Source: QNBT01 sp964563335
GTDB lineage: Bacteria > Planctomycetota > Phycisphaerae > Sedimentisphaerales > Anaerohalosphaeraceae
Length of the DNA stretch: 31,142 nucleotides
Direction: 5' to 3'
Assembly (NCBI GenBank): GCA_964563335.1
Contig: CAZLWL010000024.1
Span: forward strand, 1 to 31,142
Positions 1 to 7,809 of this stretch are shown piece after piece (within the stretch, counting starts at the first letter, position 1; each line of letters begins with the position of its first letter). Both the position numbers and the translations under genes were made by a program. The notes under the pieces were generated by a model. The model ran no database searches, had not been told where the DNA came from, and saw only the letters and a program-made list of their open reading frames with translations.

Positions 1-1090
1 GTATGATGACATCATGCGAATATTCGTCCAGGACCCTTCGCCTTGCCTTTTCTGTCATTTCCGGCCGATTCCGCTCCGGCTGCACCACCGATTTTATCAT
101 GGCTTCAGCAAGAGCATCCGCGTCTTCGGCAGCCACTAATGTGCCAAATTCACCGTTGTTAAGAACCTCCGGAAGTCCCCCTGCCCTTGTCACGATACAG
201 GGCACTCCCGCCGCCATCGCTTCCAGGAGGGCGCCGGGCATCCCCTCTGCTATCGAAGCCATAACGAACACGTCCATCGCACGAAGCAGCTTCTCAACAT
301 CTGTTCTATAGCCAAGAAAGTGAATCGAACCTTCAACTGTGGTTTCAGCGGCTTCTGCGCAAAGTTCATCTCTTAATCGGCCATCCCCGATTATGACCAG
401 TTCGCTATTCGGCACTTCTCTTTTAACCTTTACGAAAGCCTGTATTAAATGTGACAATCCTTTCGTGGGAGCAAGACGTCCTACCGTCCCGAAAACAAAC
501 GCATCTTCCTTTACCCCGATGTCTTCTCTCGCTTGCTGTTTTGAAACCGATGTCTCCGCAAATCTTTTATAGTCGATTGAATTGTTCAGGCATATAACCC
601 GCTCAGGTCGTACCACGGGATTATTGTTCAAAACGTTCAGCCTGACCGCCTGGCCAACTGCTATGATTTTGTTAATCCACCTTAAAACAATCGAGTTTAT
701 CAGTTTGCGCCGACCCTTTTTGCTCCTGTTCAGGCCATGTACATGTGCTAAAACAACCGGAGTCTTCGCCAATTTCGCTGCGATGGAACCGTAAACAGTG
801 GCCTGATGACGCTGGCAGTGGAGAATGTCAACGTTCTCACACTTCAGTATTTTGGCCAACTTCCAGACAGAAAGAAGATTAAAAACGCGAAAATACTCTT
901 TTCTTGAAATGTAGAATGCCTTGTATCCCTTTTCTTCAAGAAAGTTGACGGCGTCGCTGGTTTTTTTCAGATAAATACATATAACCCGGTATTTTTGAGG
1001 ATCCAGGCCTAACATAAGATGCGCCATTGGCGGAGCATCGCCTTCATACCTGGAGCAAAGCCACCCTATGGTAATTCTATCTTTCTTCAA
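1..1090 (-). CDS. Glycosyltransferase family 4 (GT-B fold), C-terminus cut by window edge
   Basis: The reverse strand stays open from about 1090 to base 1 and encodes about 363 residues of a retaining GT-B glycosyltransferase. The N-terminal half starts ITIGWLCSRYEGDAPPM and reads through ILHCQRHQATVYGS. The C-terminal half has RLAPTKGLSHLIQAF, LVIIGDGRLRDEL, and a typical E-x7-E donor-site signature with E282 in AEGMPGALLEAMAAG (E290 second), followed by GGLPEVL. Such enzymes transfer a sugar from a nucleotide-sugar donor, usually in lipopolysaccharide or exopolysaccharide synthesis at the inner face of the membrane. The acceptor cannot be told. No ATG sits near the N-terminus; TTG at 1090 is my best start, with no clear ribosome site. 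The 3' end, probably only some 10-30 residues, lies outside the window. The gene follows the tRNA by about 50 bp on the same strand. Confidence 0.88.
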   Translation of the reverse strand, partial: MKKDRITIGWLCSRYEGDAPPMAHLMLGLDPQKYRVICIYLKKTSDAVNFLEEKGYKAFYISRKEYFRVFNLLSVWKLAKILKCENVDILHCQRHQATVYGSIAAKLAKTPVVLAHVHGLNRSKKGRRKLINSIVLRWINKIIAVGQAVRLNVLNNNPVVRPERVICLNNSIDYKRFAETSVSKQQAREDIGVKEDAFVFGTVGRLAPTKGLSHLIQAFVKVKREVPNSELVIIGDGRLRDELCAEAAETTVEGSIHFLGYRTDVEKLLRAMDVFVMASIAEGMPGALLEAMAAGVPCIVTRAGGLPEVLNNGEFGTLVAAEDADALAEAMIKSVVQPERNRPEMTEKARRRVLDEYSHDVII

Positions 1091-1142
1091 CGCGATTTCC
1101 CGGGAATCGACTATAAATGATTGCAGGCACAAAGCCTGACGA

Positions 1143-1215
1143 TGGGCCCGGCAGGATTCGAACCTGCGACCAATGGATTATGAGTCCACTGCTCTAACCA
1201 CTGAGCTACGGGCCC
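1143..1215 (-). tRNA. tRNA with CAU anticodon, probably tRNA-Ile2 (lysidine type)
   Basis: Read on the minus strand the 73-nt gene folds as a complete cloverleaf. The acceptor is GGGCCC pairing with GGGCCC before A73, the D arm is AGCTCAGTGGTTAGAGC, the anticodon stem is GTGGA/TCCAT around loop CTCATAA, and the T arm is GCAGG-TTCGAAT-CCTGC. The anticodon is CAT. This could be elongator Met, but the D arm without an extra base and the variable region TTGGTCGC closely resemble the bacterial tRNA-Ile2 pattern, in which C34 is converted to lysidine by TilS so that the tRNA reads AUA. CCA is not encoded (ATC follows the discriminator). Confidence 0.93.
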
Positions 1216-1271
1216 TCTAATACCTCTAAGTACACTTCCGGGCTAATCACTTCCGCTGCGGTCCGACAACC

Positions 1272-1299
1272 ATTCTACCAGTAAAATTTCATAAAACAA
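1272..1299 (-). promoter_or_regulatory. Putative sigma70 promoter for the tRNA
   Basis: On the minus strand there is TTGTTT, a 16-bp spacer, then TAGAAT. Transcription would start near 1265, about 50 nt upstream of the mature tRNA 5' end. The hexamers are reasonable but not perfect. Confidence 0.4.
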
Positions 1300-1387
1300 G
1301 CTCAAAATGACGCCATTTGATTTACCGGGCGCAACAATAACTTGCAAGTGGATTTTCCAGCAGTTGAGCAAATACCTGTCTTCGCCA

Positions 1388-1407
1388 ATGCAGGCCATGC
1401 CCTGCAT
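1388..1407 (+). other. Short hairpin upstream of an orphan terminator
   Basis: ATGCAGG and CCTGCAT form a perfect 7-bp stem around a 6-nt loop, 18 nt before the terminator hairpin. The rest of the 1216-1519 gap holds the tRNA promoter, the terminator and the promoter of the next operon. I see no coding sequence in it. Confidence 0.4.
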
Positions 1408-1425
1408 ACCGGTTTAAATATTTAG

Positions 1426-1450
1426 CCCCGGCCGCTGGCCGGGGTTTCTT
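1426..1450 (+). terminator. Rho-independent terminator with no gene upstream on its strand
   Basis: An 8-bp all-G/C stem (CCCCGGCC / GGCCGGGG, loop GCT) is followed by TTTCTT. The T-run is on the plus strand, yet the only genes to its left are on the minus strand. It either ends an unannotated plus-strand small RNA or insulates the promoter at 1463. Confidence 0.6.
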
Positions 1451-1462
1451 GCTAATTTGCTG

Positions 1463-1491
1463 TTGATTATTCGGCACGTTCATCATATCAT
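1463..1491 (+). promoter_or_regulatory. Sigma70-type promoter for the zinc-ribbon/leuS operon
   Basis: TTGATT, a 17-bp spacer and TATCAT lie just after the orphan terminator. The predicted start near 1498 gives a leader of about 22 nt containing CAGGGAG before the ATG at 1520. Confidence 0.55.
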
Positions 1492-1519
1492 AAGCATCTT
1501 TGAGTACAGGGAGTAAGTG

Positions 1520-1732
1520 ATGCCCATATTTGAATACAAATGCGCCAAGTGTGGCAAAATAACTGAGTTCCTGGAGTCAGCCGGCAGCAGAAGGAGACAT
1601 CTCTGCAGCCACTGTGGCTCCGGCAATATGCAAAAGCAGTTTTCAACGTTTGCCGTCGGCGTAAAGCAGGATGGCACCGACAGCCGATGCCAAAGCTGTA
1701 CGGATAATAGCTGCCCGCATTCCATGAATTAG
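1520..1732 (+). CDS. FmdB-type zinc-ribbon protein
   Basis: This 70-residue protein begins MPIFEYKCAKCGKITEF, the hallmark opening of the FmdB/CxxC zinc-ribbon family. Two CxxC pairs (CAKC and CSHC) would bind one zinc ion. A further CQSC and a late Cys near the C-terminus are extra to the minimal ribbon. The family's biochemical role is unresolved; regulator and ribosome-associated roles have both been suggested, so none is claimed here. ATG 1520 is preferred over GTG 1517 because the family opening is MPI and because CAGGGAG lies at a good distance. leuS follows after 27 bp and is probably co-transcribed from the promoter at 1463. Confidence 0.85.
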   Translation: MPIFEYKCAKCGKITEFLESAGSRRRHLCSHCGSGNMQKQFSTFAVGVKQDGTDSRCQSCTDNSCPHSMN

Positions 1733-1759
1733 GTACGCACAAAGGAGTTAGGAAAACAA

Positions 1760-4360
1760 ATGGACGATAAGAAGGGCGTCTACAAGTTCGGCGAGATCGA
1801 AAAAAAATGGCAGGATTACTGGCAAGCCAACAAGACATTCAAGGCCGTTGACTGCGACAGCACAAGGCAGAAGTACTACGTGCTGGACATGTTCCCCTAT
1901 CCGAGCGGTCAGGGTCTGCACGTTGGGCACCCGGAAGGATACACGGCAAGCGATATCGTGTCGCGGTACAAGCGGATGAAGGGGTATAATGTTTTGCATC
2001 CTATGGGGTGGGATGCTTTCGGGCTGCCGGCTGAGCAATATGCCGTTGAGACGGGGACCCACCCTGCTGAAACGACGAGCAGGAATATTGATAATATGCG
2101 CCGGCAAATCAAGAGCCTGGGCTTCAGCTACGACTGGGACAGGGAAGTTGCCACGACCGACCCGGATTATTTCAAGTGGACGCAGTGGATTTTTCTGAAA
2201 TTCTTTAACAGCTACTTCGATAAGGCCGAGCAGAAGGCAAAACCGATAGAGCTATTGCCAATACCGGAAGGCTTGGCAGAGCACCAGAAGCGCGATTATA
2301 TCGATAGCCGGCGTTTGGCATACGAGGCCGAGGCGCTCGTCAACTGGTGTCCGGCTTTGGGGACGGTGTTGGCGAACGAGGAAGTGGTAGGGGGGGCCAG
2401 CGAGCGCGGGGGCCATCCGGTAATCAGAAAGCCTATGCGGCAATGGATGCTCAGGATTACAAAGTACTGCGAAAGGTTGTTAGCCGGGCTTGACGGGCTT
2501 GATTGGCCCGAATCGATAAAGAAACTGCAAAGAGACTGGATAGGCAAGAGTATCGGCGCCGACGTTGATTTCAAGGTCGATGGGCACGATGCGACGATAC
2601 GGGTCTTCACAACCCGACCGGACACGCTGTTCGGGGCTACATATATGGTAATGGCGCCGGAACATCCGCTGGTGGACGTCATAACCGCCGATGAGTGTAA
2701 GAAAGCGGTCAAAAAGTATCGAAAAATTGCAGCCGGTAAAAGCGACCTGGACCGTACGGACCTTGCCAAAGAAAAGACTGGTCAGCCGACAGGAGCTTAT
2801 GCGATTAATCCGGTAAACGGCGAAAAAATCCCCATCTGGATAAGCGACTATGTGTTAATCAGCTACGGCACCGGCGCGATAATGGCTGTCCCGGCCCATG
2901 ATGAGCGCGACTTTGAATTCGCGACGAAATTTGAACTGCCGATTATTCCGGTGGTTGAACCTGACGATGTCCAGGAAGTTGAAAAGGTTAAAGCCGGCCA
3001 GATTTGCTTTGTTGGTGACGGCACAGCGATAAATTCGGGTGAATTTAACGGCTTGCGGACGGCGGAATTTAAGCAAAAGGTAACGCGGTGGTTGGAAGAA
3101 AGGAATCAGGGACGAAGGGCTGTCAATTATAAACTGCGTGACTGGCTTTTCAGCAGGCAAAGATATTGGGGTGAGCCGTTCCCGATAGTCCACACCGAAG
3201 ACAAAAGGATTTTGGCGCTTAGTGAAGATGAATTGCCGTTGGAGCTGCCGATGGTTGAGGATTATAAGCCATCCGGCTCGGGCGAGTCGCCCCTTGCAAA
3301 CAGCGGCAAGTGGCTCGATGTAGTGCTGCCGGACGGAGCAAAGGGACGGCGGGAGACGAACACTATGCCGCAATGGGCAGGCAGTTGCTGGTATTACTTG
3401 CGATATATCGATCCGACAAATAACAGCCGCCTCTTGGATTTGGCTAAGGAAAAGTACTGGATGCCCGTCGATCTTTACATCGGTGGAGCTGAGCACGCCG
3501 TGCTCCACCTGCTTTATGCCCGCTTCTGGCACATGCTGCTTTATGATTTAGGCTATGTCGGCACGCCCGAGCCCTTCCAGAAGCTCATCAATCAGGGCAT
3601 GATTCTGGGCGAGGACAGCCAGAAAATGAGCAAGTCGCGAGGCAACGTTGTCAATCCGGATAAGGTTATCGCCGATTACGGTGCGGATTCTATGCGGCTT
3701 TACGAGATGTTCATGGGCCCGTTGGAAACGACAAAGCCGTGGAGTATGCAGGGGGTAGAGGGTGTGCACCGCTTCCTTGGCAAGGTCTGGCGGATGGTCA
3801 TCGATGAACAAAGTGGCATAGTTACAGACGCCGTCAAAGATACTGAGCCTGACGAAGACCCGTCCTCCGTAGTCCCGATGTACTCGGGACGGAGGGTGGA
3901 TACACTTCGGCTCCTGCATCAGACAATAAAAAAGGTAGGTGATGATGTAGAGGGCTTTGCCTTTAATACTGCCATCAGCCAGATGATGATTTTTATCAAT
4001 CACTTAAGCAAACAGGCAGTCAGGCCAAAATGGATGGTTGAGAAGTTTGTGCAGGTTTTGTCCCCATTTGCGCCGCACATTGCCGAAGAGTTGTGGGCCA
4101 AATTGGGCCACAGCGACACTTTGGTGTATGAGCCCTGGCCCCAATATGACCCCCAATTAGTAAAAGAAAAGGAAGTTGAACTGGCCGTACAGGTGATGGG
4201 CAAGATAAAAGACAGAATAGTCGTTTCCGCCGATGCGAGCGAAGACCAAATAAAACAAAAGGCTCTGAGTAGTGAAAAGGTCATCGCCGCCATGGCCGGC
4301 AAAGAACCCAAAAAGGTGATCGTCATCAGGTCCAGACTGGTTAACATTGTACTTAGCTGA
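1760..4360 (+). CDS. leuS: Leucyl-tRNA synthetase
   Basis: This is a class I aminoacyl-tRNA synthetase of 866 residues, normal for bacterial LeuRS, which charges tRNA-Leu in the cytoplasm. The HIGH motif is HVGH at residues 54-57 within PYPSGQGLHVGHPEGYT. The KMSKS loop is at 622-626 (DSQKMSKSRGN). The CP1 editing domain is intact, with the threonine-rich TTRPDTLFGATY from residue 284 and AHDERDFEF with its conserved Asp near 380-388. The zinc-domain region NWCPALGTVLANEEV keeps a single Cys. The C-terminal anticodon-binding and LeuRS-specific regions follow, ending KKVIVIRSRLVNIVLS. The start is supported by AGGA 6 nt upstream. An oddity is a perfect palindrome in the coding sequence at residues about 702-712, described separately. 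The CYTH gene begins 7 bp after the stop. Confidence 0.98.
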   Translation: MDDKKGVYKFGEIEKKWQDYWQANKTFKAVDCDSTRQKYYVLDMFPYPSGQGLHVGHPEGYTASDIVSRYKRMKGYNVLHPMGWDAFGLPAEQYAVETGTHPAETTSRNIDNMRRQIKSLGFSYDWDREVATTDPDYFKWTQWIFLKFFNSYFDKAEQKAKPIELLPIPEGLAEHQKRDYIDSRRLAYEAEALVNWCPALGTVLANEEVVGGASERGGHPVIRKPMRQWMLRITKYCERLLAGLDGLDWPESIKKLQRDWIGKSIGADVDFKVDGHDATIRVFTTRPDTLFGATYMVMAPEHPLVDVITADECKKAVKKYRKIAAGKSDLDRTDLAKEKTGQPTGAYAINPVNGEKIPIWISDYVLISYGTGAIMAVPAHDERDFEFATKFELPIIPVVEPDDVQEVEKVKAGQICFVGDGTAINSGEFNGLRTAEFKQKVTRWLEERNQGRRAVNYKLRDWLFSRQRYWGEPFPIVHTEDKRILALSEDELPLELPMVEDYKPSGSGESPLANSGKWLDVVLPDGAKGRRETNTMPQWAGSCWYYLRYIDPTNNSRLLDLAKEKYWMPVDLYIGGAEHAVLHLLYARFWHMLLYDLGYVGTPEPFQKLINQGMILGEDSQKMSKSRGNVVNPDKVIADYGADSMRLYEMFMGPLETTKPWSMQGVEGVHRFLGKVWRMVIDEQSGIVTDAVKDTEPDEDPSSVVPMYSGRRVDTLRLLHQTIKKVGDDVEGFAFNTAISQMMIFINHLSKQAVRPKWMVEKFVQVLSPFAPHIAEELWAKLGHSDTLVYEPWPQYDPQLVKEKEVELAVQVMGKIKDRIVVSADASEDQIKQKALSSEKVIAAMAGKEPKKVIVIRSRLVNIVLS
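3864..3895 (+). repeat. Palindromic element embedded in frame in leuS
   Basis: CCTCCG then TCCCGA on the left pair perfectly with TCGGGA then CGGAGG on the right (three-base bulge TAG, loop TGTAC). The core TCCCGATGTA...TCGGGA recurs almost exactly in the intergenic repeat at 11577-11592 (TCCCGATGTATCGGGA). The insertion keeps the reading frame and adds about eleven residues (roughly SSVVPMYSGRR) in the linker after the KMSKS domain. Confidence 0.65.
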
Positions 4361-4367
4361 CCAACTT

Positions 4368-4928
4368 GTGAATATTGAGATAGAAACAAAGATTAAAGTT
4401 GAATCGTTGGACGAGATCGCGGTTCGACTGAGCGATGTGGGAGGACAATTGGAGTGTGAGTTGTCGCAGGTGGATACGTATTTTGATGACGCCGAGGGGA
4501 CACTATTTGCGTCTGATTGTGGGCTGCGGTTGAGACGACAAGCAATCGGGGAAAGTGAAAAGGTAATTCTGACGTACAAAGGACCGAGACAGGAGGCGCG
4601 TTTTAAGTCGAGGCAGGAAATAGAAATTGAGGTAAGTGATTTTGAGCTTGCGGCCGAATTGTTGACTGCTTTGGGATACGAAAAGACGCTGGTTTTTGAA
4701 AAGAGGCGACAGGTTTGGCAACTGTCGGATTGTACCGTGTGCCTCGATGAACTGCCGCTTCTCGGCAGTTTTATTGAGATCGAGGCGCCAACCGCCCGGC
4801 AAATCACCGAATCCCTCCGGAAACTGCAACTGGCTGATATGCCTCACATTAACGAAAGCTATGCACACCTTATCCGGGCCAAACTTGCCGAAATCGGCTC
4901 CGATAAACGAGAAGCGTTTTTTAGTTGA
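4368..4928 (+). CDS. CYTH-domain protein (class IV adenylate cyclase / triphosphatase-like)
   Basis: This 186-residue protein begins with NIEIETKIKV, the ExExK signature (E4, E6, K8) that binds metal and triphosphate in the CYTH tunnel fold. Further family features are GLRLRR, ILTYKGPR, SRQEIEIEV, FEKRRQVW and LDELPLLGSFIEIE, which supply the alternating basic and acidic tunnel residues. Members hydrolyse inorganic triphosphate or thiamine triphosphate, or make cAMP; sequence alone does not separate these. It resembles the CyaB branch, but I would call it only CYTH. GTG 4368 is chosen because it puts ExExK at the extreme N-terminus, as usual, and lies 7 bp after leuS; a TTG at 4347 would overlap leuS. 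Confidence 0.85.
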   Translation: MNIEIETKIKVESLDEIAVRLSDVGGQLECELSQVDTYFDDAEGTLFASDCGLRLRRQAIGESEKVILTYKGPRQEARFKSRQEIEIEVSDFELAAELLTALGYEKTLVFEKRRQVWQLSDCTVCLDELPLLGSFIEIEAPTARQITESLRKLQLADMPHINESYAHLIRAKLAEIGSDKREAFFS

Positions 4929-5006
4929 CTATTTCCGATTGGCTGTTGACAATTGTAATGAGTTTTTTCATCCGCCATCGATGGGTTAACAGATGAGATA
5001 AAGACT

Positions 5007-5094
5007 TCACAAACAGAGCCCCGACCGTAAGGGAGGGGTAATTGAAGCTTGGGCCCATCTGTGGTGGAGCGCATTTAATTTATAGTGTTTGTAT
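5007..5094 (+). repeat. Dispersed ~90-bp intergenic element, copy A
   Basis: This stretch shares two blocks with 30973-31067. The 5' block runs from TCACAAACAGAGCCCCGACC through AGGGAGGGGTA to TTGAAGCT. The 3' block is GAGCGCATTTAATTTATAG followed by TTxGTAT. The middle (about 17 bp here, 24 bp in copy B) is unrelated. It fills most of the gap between the CYTH gene and the lipid-kinase-like gene, and its conserved TATAG could act as a -10 box for the latter, though I see no matching -35. Confidence 0.75.
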
Positions 5095-5101
5095 TAGTGC
5101 C

Positions 5102-6043
5102 ATGAATGTAAACGACGGTTACATCGCTTATATAGTGAACCCTCATGCCGGCGCAAGCAGCGGCGAGCGGATGGTCGCCGAGTTCAAAAAGTACCTTTGC
5201 GACAAAGGATTTGAGGTTCGAACAAGCTTTACGACCTCTTTGGAGCACGCGTGCGAACTGGTCACAAAGGCCGCGGTTGATTATGAGTGCGCGCTGGTAG
5301 TCGCCGCCGGCGGAGACGGGACCGCCAGGGAAACCGCCCATGGGCTCGAAGGCAGCGACAAGCCTCTGATGCTCATCCCGTGCGGCACGGAGAACCTGCT
5401 GGCCAATGAACTTGGTTATGATGAGCGAACGAAGACGCTGATTAAGGCCTTTGAGGCCGATTGTATCCGCGCCTTGGATCTGGGCAGCGCCAATGGTCGG
5501 TGCTTTACCTCCATTGCGGGTTTCGGCTTCGACGGCGACGTTGTCAAACGTGTCAATGACAATCGCCGGGGACATTTAAGCTATCTTGATTACTTCTGGC
5601 CTCTGTGGCGGACCTTCTGGGGTCATAAATTTCCCGTCGTCAAAGTCACAATCGACGGCGAAGACATTTTTGACGGGGTCGGTATGGTCTTTGTCGGAAA
5701 CATCTCCAGATACGCGATAGGTCTTCAGATATTGCATTATGCCGACTTCGGCGACGGCCTGCTGGACGTTTGCATTTACAAATGTGCATCTCGCCCCCAT
5801 TTGCTAAAGCATGCCGGCATGACTGTCCTCAAGCTGCACGCCGACCGGAATGATGTTATCTATAAGCAGGGCAAGAGTATTCGCGTAAGCTCCGCCGAGC
5901 GCGTGAATACTGAAATTGACGGTGATCCCGGCCCTGCTTTGCCGATGGAAATCGAGGTGATACCGCAGGCTGTTAAGGTACTCGTGCCGCCAAAGGCCAA
6001 ACCTGCGGGAATACGAACCAGACTTATTAGAATAATAGGATAA
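5102..6043 (+). CDS. Diacylglycerol/sphingosine kinase-family protein (DAGK catalytic domain)
   Basis: The 313-residue protein has the lipid-kinase catalytic fold: NPHAG at 13-17 (nucleotide-binding strand-loop), the GGDGT signature at 70-74 within VVAAGGDGTARETAHGL, LIPCGTENLLANELG, and GFGFDGDVV. The C-terminal half ends with EIDGDPGPALPMEIEVIP, the typical EVDGE-like acidic motif region of YegS/DagK proteins. These ATP-dependent enzymes phosphorylate diacylglycerol or related lipids at the membrane; the substrate here is unknown. ATG 5102 is chosen because the upstream in-frame TTG (5042) lies inside a repeat whose AGGGAGGGG only mimics a ribosome site. ATG 5102 itself lacks a good Shine-Dalgarno. 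kdsA starts 5 bp after the stop, so the two are co-transcribed. Confidence 0.87.
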   Translation: MNVNDGYIAYIVNPHAGASSGERMVAEFKKYLCDKGFEVRTSFTTSLEHACELVTKAAVDYECALVVAAGGDGTARETAHGLEGSDKPLMLIPCGTENLLANELGYDERTKTLIKAFEADCIRALDLGSANGRCFTSIAGFGFDGDVVKRVNDNRRGHLSYLDYFWPLWRTFWGHKFPVVKVTIDGEDIFDGVGMVFVGNISRYAIGLQILHYADFGDGLLDVCIYKCASRPHLLKHAGMTVLKLHADRNDVIYKQGKSIRVSSAERVNTEIDGDPGPALPMEIEVIPQAVKVLVPPKAKPAGIRTRLIRIIG

Positions 6044-6048
6044 CGGAT

Positions 6049-6876
6049 ATGAAAAAAGCTGCGTTTCAAATAGGGAATGTGCCGGTCGGTCTGGATGCCT
6101 CCTTATTCGTCATAGCGGGCCCGTGTGTTATCGAAAGTGCCGACGTCTGCCTCGAGATTGCCGATAAACTGGTCCAAATCAGCGCCGCTGCGGAGGTTCC
6201 GATTATCTTCAAGGCCAGTTTTGACAAGGCCAACCGTTCGAGTATATCCAGCTTTCGCGGCCCGGGCCTAAAGAAGGGCCTCCACGTCCTTGCGAAGGTT
6301 AAAAAGCAAATCGGCCTTGCAGTCATGACCGATGTCCATGAACCCAGCCAGGCCGCAGAGGCCGCTAAGGTCGTCGATTGTCTTCAGGTGCCCGCTTTTT
6401 TGTGCAGGCAAACCGATTTACTTGTGGCGTGCGCAAAAACGGGTAAACCTGTCAACGTAAAGAAGGGGCAGTTCGTTTCACCGATGGAGATGAAAAACGT
6501 GGTCCAAAAGATTCGCTCCGCCGGCAACGAAAAAATCCTGCTTACCGAACGCGGCACGTTTTTCGGCTACAATCGCTTAGTAAATGATATGACCGCCATC
6601 AGTATCATGAAGGATTTGGGCTGTCCCGTTGTCTTTGATGCGACTCATAGCGCACAACAGCCGGGCGGATTAGGCGATGTAAGTGGAGGTGCCCGCGAGA
6701 TGTCTCCGGTTTTAGGCAAGGCGGCTGTTGCGGCAGGTGCAGACGGTTTATTTATCGAGGTCCACACCGACCCACAAAACGCCAAATCCGATGCAGCTTG
6801 TATCATGCCAATCGAATGGCTGCAGGATTTGCTAACCACCTGCAAACAGATATTTGAGATTGTCAAGAGTAAGTAA
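6049..6876 (+). CDS. kdsA: 2-dehydro-3-deoxyphosphooctonate aldolase (Kdo-8-P synthase)
   Basis: The 275-residue enzyme condenses phosphoenolpyruvate with arabinose 5-phosphate to Kdo-8-phosphate, the first committed step to the Kdo sugar of lipopolysaccharide. Signatures are IAGPCVIES, FKASFDKANRSS, FRGPGL, MTDVHEP, LQVPAFLCRQTDLL, VNVKKGQF, LTERGTFFGYNRLV, FDATHSAQQPG and GLFIEVHTDP. Cys26 in GPCVIES is the position that separates the metal-dependent class (Cys, as in Aquifex) from the metal-free E. coli class (Asn), so this one should need a divalent metal. It supports an LPS-type outer membrane. It lies 5 bp after the lipid-kinase-like gene and 3 bp before the radical SAM gene, one transcription unit. 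Confidence 0.96.
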   Translation: MKKAAFQIGNVPVGLDASLFVIAGPCVIESADVCLEIADKLVQISAAAEVPIIFKASFDKANRSSISSFRGPGLKKGLHVLAKVKKQIGLAVMTDVHEPSQAAEAAKVVDCLQVPAFLCRQTDLLVACAKTGKPVNVKKGQFVSPMEMKNVVQKIRSAGNEKILLTERGTFFGYNRLVNDMTAISIMKDLGCPVVFDATHSAQQPGGLGDVSGGAREMSPVLGKAAVAAGADGLFIEVHTDPQNAKSDAACIMPIEWLQDLLTTCKQIFEIVKSK

Positions 6877-6879
6877 GAT

Positions 6880-7809
6880 ATGGCCGAAGAGAGAAAATAT
6901 CTGTTTGGGCCTGTCCCTTCGAGGAGACTCGGCCTTAGTCTGGGCGTGGATATCATTCCGCTTAAGACATGCACGCAGAACTGCATCTATTGTCAGTTAG
7001 GGGTGATCGGTGTCCAGACAGTCGAGCGCAAGCCGTACGTGCCCATCGAGGCGGTTCTTTCCGAACTTAGAGCCAGGATCGCTGAGGTGTTGCAGGCTGA
7101 CTATATCACGCTCAGCGGCAGCGGTGAGCCGACGCTTAATTCCGAGATGGGCAGGCTTATCGACGGCATAAAGGAGATTACGACAATTCCCGTGGCGGTG
7201 CTGACCAATGGGACGCTGCTGGCCGACCCGGCTGTGCGGGCGGATTGCGCAAAGGCCGACGTGGTTCTGCCCTCATTAGATGCTGGTGATGAAGCGACTT
7301 TTAAGAAAATCAACTGCCCCCACAAGGACATCAACTTCTCTGCGTTTGTGGAGGGTCTGTGCAAATTCAGGGCTGAATTTACCGGCCAAATCTGGCTTGA
7401 GGTGTTCTTTTGTGAAGGGATAAATACGAGCCACGATGAGGTAGAGAAGATACGTGCGGCTATTTTGCTGATTGGGCCGGACAAGGTTCAACTCAATACT
7501 GTCGTGAGACCTGTGGCTGACCTGTCGGTTGTCCGCGTTGAGCCAGCCAGGCTCCTGACTATTGCACGCCGATTGGGGCCGAATGCGGAGGTCATAGCCG
7601 ATTTTTCGGGGACTGAAGGTGTGCAAACGCAAGCCAACACCGAAAACCTCCTCGAGATGCTCAAACGCAGGCCCTGCAGCCTCGACGACATCTGCAACGG
7701 CCTGAGCATTCACAGAAATGAAGCTCTAAAATACCTCGCCCATCTGGAGGCCGCCGGCCTAATTATCTCCCACCCAGCCGACGATACAGTCTTTTTCAAG
7801 GCCAAATAG
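6880..7809 (+). CDS. Radical SAM protein with C-terminal winged-helix-like domain
   Basis: The 309-residue protein carries the radical SAM cluster motif CTQNCIYC (C31, C35, C38), preceded by FGPVPSRRLGLSLGVDI, and a SAM-binding LSGSGEPTLN. The opening and length match the COG0731-type family of predicted Fe-S oxidoreductases, related to but shorter than wyosine-synthesis enzymes; no substrate is established. Residues about 262-309 (RRPCSLDDICNGLSIHRNEA then LKYLAHLEAAGLI) look like a small winged-helix domain, which hints at binding nucleic acid or a partner. It starts 3 bp after kdsA with no gap for a separate promoter. Whether it acts with Kdo synthesis or is only co-transcribed cannot be told. 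Confidence 0.85.
   Translation: MAEERKYLFGPVPSRRLGLSLGVDIIPLKTCTQNCIYCQLGVIGVQTVERKPYVPIEAVLSELRARIAEVLQADYITLSGSGEPTLNSEMGRLIDGIKEITTIPVAVLTNGTLLADPAVRADCAKADVVLPSLDAGDEATFKKINCPHKDINFSAFVEGLCKFRAEFTGQIWLEVFFCEGINTSHDEVEKIRAAILLIGPDKVQLNTVVRPVADLSVVRVEPARLLTIARRLGPNAEVIADFSGTEGVQTQANTENLLEMLKRRPCSLDDICNGLSIHRNEALKYLAHLEAAGLIISHPADDTVFFKAK

Noticed and set aside
4157..4807. Minus-strand open frame of 216 codons
   Set aside because: It is antisense to leuS and the CYTH gene, both clearly real.
5042..5101. Upstream TTG start for the lipid-kinase-like gene
   Set aside because: The apparent ribosome site belongs to the repeated element, which also occurs at 30973 without a gene, and the added residues are not family-like.
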